The notes: generated from the letters alone by a model not told the origin. Positions 45,777 through 54,730 are shown, counted from the stretch's first letter. The stretch is 64,000 nucleotides of DNA from Mesorhizobium sp. Pch-S (GCF_004136315.1 NZ_CP029562.1:1178001-1242000), one strand, 5' to 3'. Numbers and translations: made by a program.

Positions 45777-47261
45777 ATGAAGACCAGGGCGAGAGGCCAG
45801 AGCGACGCGAACATGGTCTGGGAGCATCTCCTGGCCAGGCCCGATCCAGCGCGGGGCGCCATCACCGTGCAGGTGATCGAGAGCTTCGTCGACGCGATCG
45901 TCAGCCGACAGATCCCGGCGGGCGTGCGGGTTCCATCGACGCGTGCCATGGCTGCGACGCTCGGCATCGGCCGCAACACGGCGATCGCCGCCATCAACTC
46001 CCTCGTCGAACAGGGCTACCTCGTCGTAAAGGACCGCTCCGGTGTCTTCGTCGCGCAGTTCGGCTTCGAGGCAGGAGCGACCGAACGCCGGAATGAGCCC
46101 AGGGAAACGGACTACGACTGGCATCGGCGCCTCGGCCTCGAGCGGCCTGCGCCCCGCTCGCAGCCGCTGGCCCCTCCCTCATACAATTTCCGCTATGGCC
46201 AGTTCGACCCGAGCACCTTCCCGACCAGCCACTGGCGACAGTGCGAGCGCAGCGCGCTCGGCCTGACCCAGATCGCCGACTGGGGCCGCGACATGGTCGA
46301 CATGGACGACGCCGGCCTCATCGAAAGCCTGCGCCGCCATGTGCTGCCCAACCATGGCATCTGGGCGGAGGCCAACGAGATCCTGATCACGCTCGGCGGA
46401 CAGGAGGGGCGCTATCTGGTGGCGCGGCTGCTCGGCCAGGCTGGCACGACCGTCGGGCTGGAGCGGCCCGGCCTGCCTGACATGGAACAGCTCATCCGCT
46501 CGACCGCGGCAAAGCGGGTGCACCTGCCGGTCGACCAGAATGGCGCGGTCCTTTCGGTGGAACTGCGGCAATGCGACGTGATCTTCATCACCCCGGGCCA
46601 CCAGTGCCCGACGACGGCGGTGATGCCAGTGGAGCGCCGGCAGGCACTGCTCGACATTGCACGCCGCCGCGACACCATCGTGGTCGAGGACACCTATGAC
46701 ACCGAAGTGCTGAGCCACGGGCGCATGACCCCGTCGCTGAAGAGCCTGGATCGCGAAGGCCGGGTGATCCATATCGGCAGCCTGTCGAAGGCGGTGGCGC
46801 CTGGATTGCGCACCGGTTTCGTCGTCGCCTCGCCGCCGGTCATCGAGGCCTTGCGTGCCATCCGTCGCCTGATCCACCGTCATCCGCCCGGCAACATCCA
46901 GCGTACGCTGGCGATGTTCATCGACCGTGGCTACTACCACTCCTATCTGCGCAAGGTCTCGGGCATCCTGCAGCGGCGGCGCGAGGTGCTGAGCGCCGCA
47001 CTCGGCGAACTGAAGACGCCGGCCCGCATCGTCGGCAGCGAAGGCGCGTCCACCTTCTGGGTCGAAGTACCCGCCTCCGTGGACACGGCGGCGCTGAGCG
47101 CCGTGCTGGAAAGCGAAGGCGTTCTCGTCGATCCGGGCAGTCGTTTCTTCACTGACGACGCCCCGCGCAACTACCTGCGCATAGCCGTCTCGCAGATCCA
47201 TGAGAGCCAGATCGGCAAAGGCGTCAGGCGCATCGATGCGGCAATCCGGGCGGCTGCCTGA
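45777..47261 (+). CDS. MocR-type regulator (GntR HTH fused to aminotransferase-like domain)
   Basis: About 494 residues. N-terminal GntR winged HTH (PAGVRVPSTRAMAATLGIGR, NTAIAAINSLVEQGYLVV), then a fold-type I aminotransferase-like domain with ITLGGQEGRYLVARLL, VEDTYDTEVL and the PLP lysine in GSLSKAVAPGLRTGF. MocR proteins bind PLP and usually sense an amino compound. The ATG at 45777 has CAGGTGG upstream. It is divergent from lhgO and convergent with the class II aldolase operon; the divergent gene is the more likely target. Confidence 0.9.
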   Translation: MKTRARGQSDANMVWEHLLARPDPARGAITVQVIESFVDAIVSRQIPAGVRVPSTRAMAATLGIGRNTAIAAINSLVEQGYLVVKDRSGVFVAQFGFEAGATERRNEPRETDYDWHRRLGLERPAPRSQPLAPPSYNFRYGQFDPSTFPTSHWRQCERSALGLTQIADWGRDMVDMDDAGLIESLRRHVLPNHGIWAEANEILITLGGQEGRYLVARLLGQAGTTVGLERPGLPDMEQLIRSTAAKRVHLPVDQNGAVLSVELRQCDVIFITPGHQCPTTAVMPVERRQALLDIARRRDTIVVEDTYDTEVLSHGRMTPSLKSLDREGRVIHIGSLSKAVAPGLRTGFVVASPPVIEALRAIRRLIHRHPPGNIQRTLAMFIDRGYYHSYLRKVSGILQRRREVLSAALGELKTPARIVGSEGASTFWVEVPASVDTAALSAVLESEGVLVDPGSRFFTDDAPRNYLRIAVSQIHESQIGKGVRRIDAAIRAAA

Positions 47262-47288
47262 GGCTGATTGCTTTCTGGAATTGCTTAC

Positions 47289-47317
47289 CCGTAGTTCCGA
47301 TAACGCTCCGCCGCAAT
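47289..47317 (-). repeat. Partial duplicate of the aldolase 3' end
   Basis: The 29 bp at 47289-47317 match 25 of 29 positions of 47346-47374, the last codons of the class II aldolase gene. Read on the minus strand the copy gives AERYRNYG and a stop (TAA), and the gene gives VERYRNYG and TGA. It is a remnant of a longer ancestral or duplicated 3' end. Confidence 0.65.
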
Positions 47318-47341
47318 TCCGGGAAGCGGGTTGCTCCGGGC

Positions 47342-47974
47342 TCAGCCGTAGTTCCGGTAACGCTCAACCGCGATCGCGATCTGATCCTCATCCAGGAGGG
47401 TGACGGGCCCCGCTTGCCGCGCCTGGATGTACTGGCGGCAGAGGATCTCGAGGCGGTATGCGGCATTGAACGCCTTTCGCAGCGAGGTGCCATAGGCGAT
47501 CATGCCGTGGTTGCCGAGCAGGCACGCCGTGCGCCCGTCGAGCGCAACAACGGCGGATTCGCCCAGTTCCACTGACCCGTAGGTCTCATAGCTGGTGCAG
47601 CGCACGTCGCCGCCGCCGAAAGCCGCGAGCATGTAGTGGAACGGCGGCAGCGGCTGATTGGTGCAGGCCATGGCGACGCAATGGTCGGAATGGGTGTGGA
47701 CAACAGCCTCGGCGCGCCCAAAGGCGCGGTAGATCGCGGCATGCATCGACCATTCGCTCGATGGCCTCAACCCCTCTGCGCATCGTCCATCCATATCGGT
47801 GCGGGCGAAGCTTTCCGGCTTGATCGTTTCCGCCGAAGCGCCCGCCGGCGAGATCAGCATGCCGTCTTCGTGGCGCACGCTGATATTGCCTGCGGCCAGG
47901 AAGATCAGCCCGGCGCGGTCCAGCTCGCGGTAGAGGTGGGACAGTTCAGCGCGTTTGTCAGCTTCGACGGACAT
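47342..47974 (-). CDS. Class II aldolase/adducin-family (fuculose-phosphate-type) aldolase
   Basis: 210 residues. Zn ligands H93 and H95 (VVHTHSDHC) and H156 (GNHG), with the catalytic acid E74 (SSEW). N-terminal AAGNISVRHEDGMLISPAG is the substrate-phosphate loop. It should cleave a ketose-1-phosphate to DHAP plus an aldehyde. With the phosphorylase and MtnA-like isomerase upstream in the operon, the substrate could be 5-methylthioribulose-1-P or 5-deoxyribulose-1-P, as for the DHAP-shunt aldolase. It is 33 bp after the amidohydrolase. Substrate is inference. Confidence 0.85.
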   Translation of the reverse strand: MSVEADKRAELSHLYRELDRAGLIFLAAGNISVRHEDGMLISPAGASAETIKPESFARTDMDGRCAEGLRPSSEWSMHAAIYRAFGRAEAVVHTHSDHCVAMACTNQPLPPFHYMLAAFGGGDVRCTSYETYGSVELGESAVVALDGRTACLLGNHGMIAYGTSLRKAFNAAYRLEILCRQYIQARQAGPVTLLDEDQIAIAVERYRNYG

Positions 47975-48007
47975 GGTGATCCTTCCGGGCGTTCGATTGG
48001 TGGGCCG

Positions 48008-49519
48008 TCAGGCCAGGGTCATTGATCGCGGCGAGAGCCGCGGAGCACAGCAGGAACAGGTCACGCCCTGGAAGGCCGAGCCCTGCCAGGCGGCATAGCC
48101 GGCCTGCAGCCCGTCGATCGCAGGCCCGGTTTCCGCCGCAAGTGCCCGCAGCTCGGCGGCCACGACCGAGGCCCTCTCGATCAGCGCAACCTCGTCGAGC
48201 ACGGTGACGGTGCCATTGCGCAACAACCAGTTGCCGTCCACCATCAGGGAATGCACGCTGCGCGCATCGGCATGCGCGACGATGGATGCGGGGCTCACCG
48301 GAGCAACCGCCAGTCCCGGCGCGCGCGGATCGAGCATCAGCACATCGGCGACGGCGCCTGCTTCAAGCCGGCCGCGGACGGCCTGGTTGCGGAACACCCC
48401 GGCGCCTGCCGTGGTGGCGGCGTAGAGAACCTGCCCGGGTTTCGGCCAGTGCCTGAAGTCGCTGCCGGGGTCCCGTCCGGAAACCAGCATGTGCCGCATC
48501 ACTTCGAACAGGTCATGGCGGCCGCCGGCATTGGAACAATCCGTGCCGAGGGCAACCTCGAGACCGAGTTCGAGGTCCTCGCGGATGGTCTTGCGCCCGG
48601 AGCCCAGCATGGCGTTGCTGACCGGGTTGAAGGAAAGGGTCACCCCGCGCCTGGCCAGCAGTTCCTTCTCTTCTCGCGTCAGCCAGACGCCGTGGGCCAC
48701 CGACAGCCGGTCGTGCAGCAGGCCGGCGGCATCCAGTGCCTTGACGAGACCACCACGCCAGCGGGCGTCGGCGAGCTGTCTCTGGGGATAGGTCTCCAGC
48801 AGATGCGTGTGGCTGCCGAGGCCGAGGCTGTCCTGAAGCCGCTGCCAGAGTTTCCAGAAATCGTCCGAGCAGCGCTGCGGCGCGTTGGGACCGCACATCA
48901 GTTCGACACGGCCGTGTCCTTGCTGACGCAGGCGGACGGCGAGACCCCGATACAGCGCTTCGATCTCTTCGGCGCGGCGTGGCGCCAGCGGCAGCAAGCG
49001 CGCCGCAAGCTCGGTGTCGAGCGGGATGCCCAGCAGTTCCTCGTCGCGCAGGTCGGCGAAGAACGGGGCGAAAGCGACCCGGAGGCCGGATTCGAGGTGG
49101 GCATCGAGGCCGATCCCGGCCCGGCCCGCCTGCGGGAAATGATCGACATAGCTGCCGATGCCGTTGCGGATCAGTTCGACCGCCGTCAGCAGCACGCCGA
49201 GACGCGCGGCTTCGTCGGTGACCCCGCGGCCGTGGTTGATGGCATGGAACGACCAGAGCTCGAGCGGCAGGGAATTCTCGGTTCCCCGAAACAGCGTCGA
49301 GGACGAATGGACATGGCAATCGGCCAAAGGCGGCATCAGGATCATGCCGGCCGCATCGATGACCTCGTCAGCGCCGAGCGCGGCCGCGTCAGCTTCGGCC
49401 GGGGTGAGGACGGAGACAATCCGCGTTCCCTTGACCAGCAGGCCTCCCGCCATGAACCCGGCGTCACCACCGGGCCAGACGGTCGCGCCGATGAAGCAGG
49501 TCGACCTGTCGCCGCTCAT
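48008..49519 (-). CDS. Amidohydrolase, nucleoside/nucleobase-deaminase-like
   Basis: 503 residues of the amidohydrolase superfamily (TRZ/ATZ, MTA/SAH-deaminase, guanine-deaminase group). Metal ligands H69 and H71 (DCHVH), H239 or H237 (SHTHL), H276 (VAHGVW) and D327 (LGTDCSN). It probably deaminates a purine or purine nucleoside, for example 5'-deoxyadenosine or MTA to the inosine analogue. The ATG at 49519 overlaps the isomerase stop (ATGA), so the pair is translationally coupled. The three C-terminal Cys (TCSCCAPR) are unusual. Confidence 0.8.
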   Translation of the reverse strand: MSGDRSTCFIGATVWPGGDAGFMAGGLLVKGTRIVSVLTPAEADAAALGADEVIDAAGMILMPPLADCHVHSSSTLFRGTENSLPLELWSFHAINHGRGVTDEAARLGVLLTAVELIRNGIGSYVDHFPQAGRAGIGLDAHLESGLRVAFAPFFADLRDEELLGIPLDTELAARLLPLAPRRAEEIEALYRGLAVRLRQQGHGRVELMCGPNAPQRCSDDFWKLWQRLQDSLGLGSHTHLLETYPQRQLADARWRGGLVKALDAAGLLHDRLSVAHGVWLTREEKELLARRGVTLSFNPVSNAMLGSGRKTIREDLELGLEVALGTDCSNAGGRHDLFEVMRHMLVSGRDPGSDFRHWPKPGQVLYAATTAGAGVFRNQAVRGRLEAGAVADVLMLDPRAPGLAVAPVSPASIVAHADARSVHSLMVDGNWLLRNGTVTVLDEVALIERASVVAAELRALAAETGPAIDGLQAGYAAWQGSAFQGVTCSCCAPRLSPRSMTLA

Positions 49520-50550
49520 GACTGCGGCTGCCTTGCGAAAGTCTGCAGGATCATGGCCGGCGCGAAGACACCGATCGAGGTCGCCACGGCCGAGACCAGA
49601 CGCGGCGGCGTGACGTCGAAGGCCGGATACCATCCCCTGGCCAGATAGGAAGCGGTTCGCATGCCGAGGCAATAGAGCGACTCGTCGCCGTCACGCTCCT
49701 CCATCCTGACATCCTCCGGGCTCGGCGCCCTGGCGTCTGGAAAGCGCACCATGGCAATGAACGGTATACCGAAATGATGCGCGGCGATGGCCAGCTGCAG
49801 CGTGCCCACCTTGTTGATGACATGGCCGGACAGGGTGACGCGGTCGGCCGCGGTCATCAGCCGGCTGACCTGGCCGCGGTCCATGGCATGGGCGGCCATG
49901 CCGTCGGTGATCACCGTCGTCTCGATGCCCATCTCGGCCACGCTGTGTGCCGTCAGCCGCGCGCCTTGCAGATAGGGCCGGGTCTCGGTGCAGATCACCT
50001 TCACCGACTTCCCGGCCTCCATGGCGCAGCCGAGCGCGTGGATCAGCCCCGACTCCGCCCAGCAGTGGGTGAGAATGGTGTCGCCGTCCTCGATCAGGCT
50101 GGCGGCACTGGCGCCGAGCTTGCGGCTGAATTCCTGTTGCCTCTCCCAGGCCTGGCGGGTGGCAACTTCGATGCACTCGGCCATGTCGGCGCGATCCAGC
50201 CAGGCTTCCGCCTCGGCCTGCAGCTGGCCGATGACATCACGGATGTTGTTGTTGGTCGGCCGTGTCCGCAACAGACGGGCGGCGGCATCGGCGAGCGCCT
50301 GCCGGCGCGCCGCTGGCTGCAGCGAACTCGCCTTCCTGGCGGCAAGCACGAAGCCGGCGCTCGCCGCGAAAAAGGGGCCACTGCTCTGGGTCACCATCTG
50401 CTCGATGGCCAGCGCGACCTCTTCCAGGGTCTCGCAGTCGACGAAGCGGGTCTGGAACGGGAAGACCCGCCGGTCGAGGATGCGCACGCGGTCGGGCTCG
50501 AGCAGGACGCTCTTGGCAATAAGGGTCGGCATAGCGATAGACGCGTCCAT
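49516..50550 (-). CDS. MtnA-like (eIF2B-family) sugar-1-phosphate isomerase
   Basis: 344 residues. MtnA/eIF2B-alpha family: ILTHCWAESGLIHALGCAME with catalytic C163, CTETRPYLQGARLTAHSV, ITDGMAAHAMD with catalytic D216, and HVINKVGTLQLAIAAHHFGI. This family isomerises 5-methylthioribose-1-P to the ribulose-1-P, or ribose-1,5-bisphosphate in archaea. The sequence differs from standard MtnA around the Cys loop (CWAESG for CNAGAL), so the exact 5-substituent is open. GGAG is 6-7 bp before the ATG at 50550. It lies between the phosphorylase and the deaminase. Confidence 0.85.
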   Translation of the reverse strand: MDASIAMPTLIAKSVLLEPDRVRILDRRVFPFQTRFVDCETLEEVALAIEQMVTQSSGPFFAASAGFVLAARKASSLQPAARRQALADAAARLLRTRPTNNNIRDVIGQLQAEAEAWLDRADMAECIEVATRQAWERQQEFSRKLGASAASLIEDGDTILTHCWAESGLIHALGCAMEAGKSVKVICTETRPYLQGARLTAHSVAEMGIETTVITDGMAAHAMDRGQVSRLMTAADRVTLSGHVINKVGTLQLAIAAHHFGIPFIAMVRFPDARAPSPEDVRMEERDGDESLYCLGMRTASYLARGWYPAFDVTPPRLVSAVATSIGVFAPAMILQTFARQPQS

Positions 50551-50601
50551 CACCGTCTCCATCTCAGAAATGTTCTTGGCAGTACCCCGCCGGCGCGGGG
50601 T

Positions 50602-51432
50602 CTAGACGTCCGTTGCCGTGATCAGCGTTCGCCCGGCCTCCCCGGCCCTTTGATCCCACTCCGCCAGCCGCCTGATGGCTTCGGCGCCGATCAGGCAGGC
50701 ACGCGCCACACCGCCGCTCTCGTCCCAGACGCCGGTGATGCGGTTGGCGATGACCGAGCAGATCGCGCCGGCACGGAGGCCGTAGATCCGCGCCAGAGTC
50801 AGCAGCGCCGCGGTCTCCATCTCGAAATTGAGGACGCCGGCCCGTTTCATCTCTTCCAGGATGCGCTCGCCTTCCGGCGCGACATAACCGTTGAAACCCG
50901 GCCGTCCCTGGCCGGCGATGAAGGATCCGGTGGTGGCGCCGGTGCCGACGCAATGGCTGAAGCCATTCGTGGCGGCAGCATCGACCAGCGCAAAAGTGAC
51001 CTCATGCGAGGCGACGGCCGGGAATTCGTTGCGGACATAGAAATGGCTGGTGCCATCGAGGCGCACCGACGCGTCGTTGATGATCAGCGAACCGGGCTCG
51101 ATGTCCTCCTTCAGCGTGCCGCAAGTGCCGACGCGGATGAAGGTATCGATGCCGAGCTTCACCAGGTCGGCAAGCACGATGTCGAGCGACGGCGCCCCCA
51201 TCATGGTCGAGACGGCGCCGATGCGCACGCCCTTATAGGTGCCGACGGCCGCCCGATAGCCGCGTGGCAGCGCAATGACCTCGGACGTTTCCCATTGGCT
51301 TGCCATGAAGTCGACGCGCTCCGGATCGCCCGGCAGCAGCACGTAGCGGGGCAGGTTCAGCGCGGCGAGCGCATTGATGCGACGGCGGTCGCCGGTGTTT
51401 GCTGTCGCGGTTTCGGTGGATTGACTGGTCAT
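50602..51432 (-). CDS. Nucleoside phosphorylase (uridine-phosphorylase/PNP family)
   Basis: 276 residues. LPGDPER at 33-39, RVGTCGTL around 100-107, and FEMETA at 203-208 are the NP-I phosphate- and ribose-binding motifs. It cleaves a nucleoside with phosphate to the base and an alpha-D-pentose-1-phosphate. In this operon the product would go to the MtnA-like isomerase. Purine versus pyrimidine preference cannot be told from these motifs. 22 bp separate it from the permease gene. Confidence 0.9.
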   Translation of the reverse strand: MTSQSTETATANTGDRRRINALAALNLPRYVLLPGDPERVDFMASQWETSEVIALPRGYRAAVGTYKGVRIGAVSTMMGAPSLDIVLADLVKLGIDTFIRVGTCGTLKEDIEPGSLIINDASVRLDGTSHFYVRNEFPAVASHEVTFALVDAAATNGFSHCVGTGATTGSFIAGQGRPGFNGYVAPEGERILEEMKRAGVLNFEMETAALLTLARIYGLRAGAICSVIANRITGVWDESGGVARACLIGAEAIRRLAEWDQRAGEAGRTLITATDV

Positions 51433-51454
51433 CTTGGTTTCCCTTGCCGCGCGA

Positions 51455-52204
51455 TCAGGCGGTCCGCCATTTGACGAAATATTTCTCGGCCAGCACCACG
51501 GCCCCGAACATCGCCAGCGCCAGTGCCGACGACATCATGATCGAGGCATAGAGCAGCGGCGTGCGGTAATCGAAGGTCGACTGGATGATGAGCATGCCGA
51601 TGCCGGATTCCGCGCCCACCCACTCGCTGACGATGGCGCCGATGACACTGCTGGTGGCGGCGATCTTCAGGGCCGTGAACACGAAGGGCAGCGAGCGCGG
51701 CAGGCGCAGGCGGAAGAACACCTCGACCGGGCTGGCCGACATGATCTTCATCAGCTCCATCTCGGAATGCGACACCGCCTCCAGGCCACGCAAGGTATTC
51801 ACCAGCGTCGGGAACATGCAGATGATGGCGGCGATCGCGATCTTCGACGACATCGACAGGCCGAAGACGAGGATCAGTACCGGTGACAGCGCGATGATCG
51901 GTATGGTGTTGAACAGCACGACGACCGGGAAATAGATGGCGCGCAGGCGCTGGCTGTGCACGAAGATCGTCGCCAGCAGGAAGCCGATGCCATTGCCGAC
52001 GAAGAAGCCGGCAATGGCTTCCACCGCCGTCGGCTGGATGTTGTGCCACAGCAGCTGCCGGTTTTCCCACAGCGCGTGGACCACGGTGAGCGGGTCGGGT
52101 GCGATGAAGGGGCGCACCTGGAAGCCGATGATGACCGCCTGCCACAGCGCGACCAGGGAAAGCAGGCCGATGACCGGCCAGGCCCATGACAGCGAGGGTC
52201 TCAT
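51455..52204 (-). CDS. ABC transporter permease (SsuC/TauC type)
   Basis: 249 residues with six hydrophobic segments. The EAA-type loop is LEAVSHSEMELMKIMSASPV with FFRLRLPRSLPFVFTALKIA. It forms the channel of a nitrate/sulfonate/taurine-class (SsuABC/ThiXYZ-like) importer. The start overlaps the ATPase stop by 4 bp (ATGA). Confidence 0.9.
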   Translation of the reverse strand: MRPSLSWAWPVIGLLSLVALWQAVIIGFQVRPFIAPDPLTVVHALWENRQLLWHNIQPTAVEAIAGFFVGNGIGFLLATIFVHSQRLRAIYFPVVVLFNTIPIIALSPVLILVFGLSMSSKIAIAAIICMFPTLVNTLRGLEAVSHSEMELMKIMSASPVEVFFRLRLPRSLPFVFTALKIAATSSVIGAIVSEWVGAESGIGMLIIQSTFDYRTPLLYASIMMSSALALAMFGAVVLAEKYFVKWRTA

Positions 52205-52983
52205 GCGTGCCCCCGGGGGCCATGCGCCGTCTCCATGACGCCGCGCAGGCGCGAGGTGATGTCGAAGAAGGTCGCCGAGGAGCGATCGATGCCATTGCCG
52301 GGCTTGTGCTCGTCGAGCTCGATCGTCTCGACGATACGTCCGGGATGCGCGCCCATCACCACGACCGTCTGGCCAAGGAAAGCTGCCTCCGACAACCCAT
52401 GGGTGACGAACACGATCGTGGTGCCCGTCTCGCGCCAGATGCGCAGAAGCTCGTCGTTCAGGCCGTCGCGGGTGATCTCGTCGAGCGCACCGAACGGTTC
52501 GTCCATCAAAAGGATGTCCGGCTTCGTCACCAGGGCCCGCGCGATTGCGACGCGCTGGCGCTGCCCGCCCGACAGCTGCCAGGGCTGGGCATCCTCGCGC
52601 CCTTTCAGGCCGACGAGCTCCAGCAGTTCGCGCGGGTCGCGATGCGACCGCTTCTGCGCCGCCCAGCCGCCGACCTGCAGCGGCATCTCGACATTTTCCA
52701 GCGCCGTGCGCCAGGGCAGCAGGGTGGCCTCCTGGAACACGAAGGAGATACGGCGCTGGCGGCGCACCTCCTGCGGACGGTCGCCGAACACCCGGATCGT
52801 ACCGCCGGTGCTCTGCAGAAGGTCGGCGATGTTGCGCAGCAGGGTGGACTTGCCGCAGCCGGAAGGGCCGATCAGCACCACGAACCGGCCTTTCGAAACC
52901 CTGAGATCAAGGCTTTGGTAGGCGGTAAGCTGACCGAATGACATTGTGAGGTCGCTGACCTCGATGGCGAGTTCTCCAGACAT
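52201..52983 (-). CDS. ABC transporter ATPase (SsuB/TauB type)
   Basis: 260 residues. Walker [30 protein letters not shown] signature region, Walker B LLMDEPFGALD, and switch His in VTHGLSEAAFLGQTVVVMG. It drives the importer formed with the permease and the THI5/SsuA-like binding protein. 3 bp separate it from the binding-protein gene and it overlaps the permease start. No regulatory domain follows, typical of the Ssu group. Confidence 0.92.
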   Translation of the reverse strand: MSGELAIEVSDLTMSFGQLTAYQSLDLRVSKGRFVVLIGPSGCGKSTLLRNIADLLQSTGGTIRVFGDRPQEVRRQRRISFVFQEATLLPWRTALENVEMPLQVGGWAAQKRSHRDPRELLELVGLKGREDAQPWQLSGGQRQRVAIARALVTKPDILLMDEPFGALDEITRDGLNDELLRIWRETGTTIVFVTHGLSEAAFLGQTVVVMGAHPGRIVETIELDEHKPGNGIDRSSATFFDITSRLRGVMETAHGPRGHA

Positions 52984-52986
52984 CGG

Positions 52987-54006
52987 CTATCCCAGCTTCG
53001 GACGGACGTCCGCGGTGGCGTCGAGCACCTGCCAGGATACACATTTCTCGACCACCGGTGCCGCCCCGGCGAAACGGCCCGCCTGCTGGAACAGCGAAAT
53101 CTGCGTCGCCAGCTTCGCGGCGTCGTGCCAGCCCCAGCCGTGTTCCCGGGTCTCCTGGTCGAAGGAAAGCGCCATGATCGTGTCCACGGTCTTGTATTCG
53201 ATCTCGCGGTCGAGTGCCGGATAGGCGTCGCACATGAGGTCGACGGCGGCGCGGCGGTTCTCGTAAGCCCAGCCCCAGCCGCGCGAAACCGCCCGGATGA
53301 ATCTGGTGAGGTTCTGCTTCTGGCTGTCGAAGGTTTCAGCGCTGGTGAAATAGGAATTGGCGTAGTTCGGAATGATCTCGGACGGCACCAGGGTGACGAT
53401 ATCCGGGCCGAGCACGGAAAGCGCCTTGGTGTTGGTGAGGAAGCCGGTGACGGCATCGACCTGTCCGGTCAGCAGCGGCGTCATGTCGGCACCCATGGTG
53501 ACGACCTTGACCGACGAGGCATCGAGGCCGCTCTTGGCCATGATCAGGTCGAGCAGGTAGCGCCCATTCGGATTGATCGCAATCGTCTTGCCGACGAGAT
53601 CCTGCGGCGTGCGGATCGGCTTGCCGGGCAGCGAGATGTAGGCATAGGGCGAGCGACGCAGGCCGCTGGCGAACAGGAGCAGCGGCCGGCCGGCCTCATA
53701 CGCGGTCAGGAACTGGGCGGTGGAGGAGAACTGGCCGGCCACAGCTTGCCCCGCCAGCACCGGCGGTACGGTCTGTGCGTTCGGCCCGCCGGGCCCGAAC
53801 ACGACAGTCAGCCCCTCTTCCTTGAAGAAACCCTTCTGCTGGGCGACGATATCGCCGAGCTGGCCGTTGCCGAGCAGCCAGTCGAACTGGATCCGCACTT
53901 CCACGCCGTCATCGGCGAAGGCTGGCCCGAACGACACCATCGCCCCGCCCAGACCCGCGGCAACGCCGCCTTTCAGCAAGGTGCGCCTGCTTATTCCCCC
54001 CATCAT
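52987..54006 (-). CDS. ABC transporter substrate-binding protein (SsuA/THI5-like, Tat signal)
   Basis: 339 residues. A twin-arginine signal (ISRRTLLKGGVAAGLGGAM) leads to cleavage near FADDG. The NMT1/THI5/SsuA-like fold shows WLLGNGQLGDIVAQQKGFFK, EEGLTVVFGPGGPNAQTVPP, VAVNPNGRY-type GKTIAINPNGRYLLDLIMAK and DMTPLLTGQVDAVTGFLTNT. THI5-like members often bind pyrimidines, sulfonates or nucleosides. With the linked phosphorylase and deaminase, a nucleoside or nucleobase is the likeliest ligand (inference). It is the first gene of the operon; ATG at 54006 or 54003. Confidence 0.88.
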   Translation of the reverse strand: MMGGISRRTLLKGGVAAGLGGAMVSFGPAFADDGVEVRIQFDWLLGNGQLGDIVAQQKGFFKEEGLTVVFGPGGPNAQTVPPVLAGQAVAGQFSSTAQFLTAYEAGRPLLLFASGLRRSPYAYISLPGKPIRTPQDLVGKTIAINPNGRYLLDLIMAKSGLDASSVKVVTMGADMTPLLTGQVDAVTGFLTNTKALSVLGPDIVTLVPSEIIPNYANSYFTSAETFDSQKQNLTRFIRAVSRGWGWAYENRRAAVDLMCDAYPALDREIEYKTVDTIMALSFDQETREHGWGWHDAAKLATQISLFQQAGRFAGAAPVVEKCVSWQVLDATADVRPKLG

Positions 54007-54254
54007 CCCGTTCCCTTTTTTAAGATGATCGTTTGTTGTTGTTCGCCAGTCGTAGCCGCACTTCCTGTCACCGATAAGAACCAGTTATGCGAATAGGAGG
54101 AACCACTTTGAGAACCTCCGTCTGCCAGGCGGAACCGGGTCTTGACCAGCAGGCAGCTCAGGGTCTCTTTCGAACGATCGTTGTATTCCGGGGCATGAAG
54201 AGCGAGTGGCGATGGCCCTCAGGCTGCATGAGCGGCCATCAGGGTATCCAGCAA

Positions 54255-54286
54255 CAAAAAACCCCGGACGCCAGCGGCCTCCGGGG
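54255..54286 (-). terminator. Intrinsic terminator of the secreted hypothetical gene
   Basis: On the minus strand, TCCGGGG pairs with CCCCGGA (54262-54268 and 54280-54286) and is followed by a seven-T run (54255-54261). It ends the gene at 54314-54730. The remaining DNA up to 54006 should hold the ABC operon promoter; none is obvious. Confidence 0.85.
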
Positions 54287-54313
54287 GTCGGGAAGACAGC
54301 GATCCGGCCGGCG

Positions 54314-54730
54314 CTAGCCGGCTGCGTCTGCGATGAGGCGGCAGATGGAGTCGCGGGTGACGTCTTCGGGAGCGATCTGGCCGGCCTGTACCATGAACAC
54401 CACGTCGATCCGGCTGCCCTTGCCGGACTTGCGCACGACCACGCGCAGCGTCTGCTCACGGCCGGAGCCGGAGGTTTCCTGCTTGGCGGTCAGCGAGCCC
54501 ATCGCCTTGTCGACCTTGATGTTCTCGAAACCCTCGGCCAGCATGGCGCGATGGGCATTGTCCAGCGCCTTCTTGGCATCGGTCTTCGGGAGAACGCCGG
54601 AGCTCTTGTAACTGACGGCCGTTATCGACGGCACGCCCACGACCTTGAAATTCTTCTGGCAGGACTGGGCGTTGGCTGTGGAGACCGCCAGCAGGGAAGC
54701 CGCCGCGGCAACGAAAATCTTGCTGATCAT
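54314..54730 (-). CDS. Secreted hypothetical protein
   Basis: 138 residues. A clear signal peptide (MISKIFVAAAASLLAVSTAN AQ) precedes a small soluble domain: NFKVVGVPSITAVSYKSSGV, KALDNAHRAMLAEGFENIKV, EQTLRVVVRKSGKGSRIDVV and IAPEDVTRDSICRLIADAAG. Two Cys (C24, C130) could form a disulfide. No family recognised. It has its own terminator and probably its own promoter. Confidence 0.75.
   Translation of the reverse strand: MISKIFVAAAASLLAVSTANAQSCQKNFKVVGVPSITAVSYKSSGVLPKTDAKKALDNAHRAMLAEGFENIKVDKAMGSLTAKQETSGSGREQTLRVVVRKSGKGSRIDVVFMVQAGQIAPEDVTRDSICRLIADAAG

Noticed and set aside
54007..54254. Purine or SAM riboswitch before the nucleoside operon
   Set aside because: No recognisable aptamer core or terminator in the sense direction could be found by eye.
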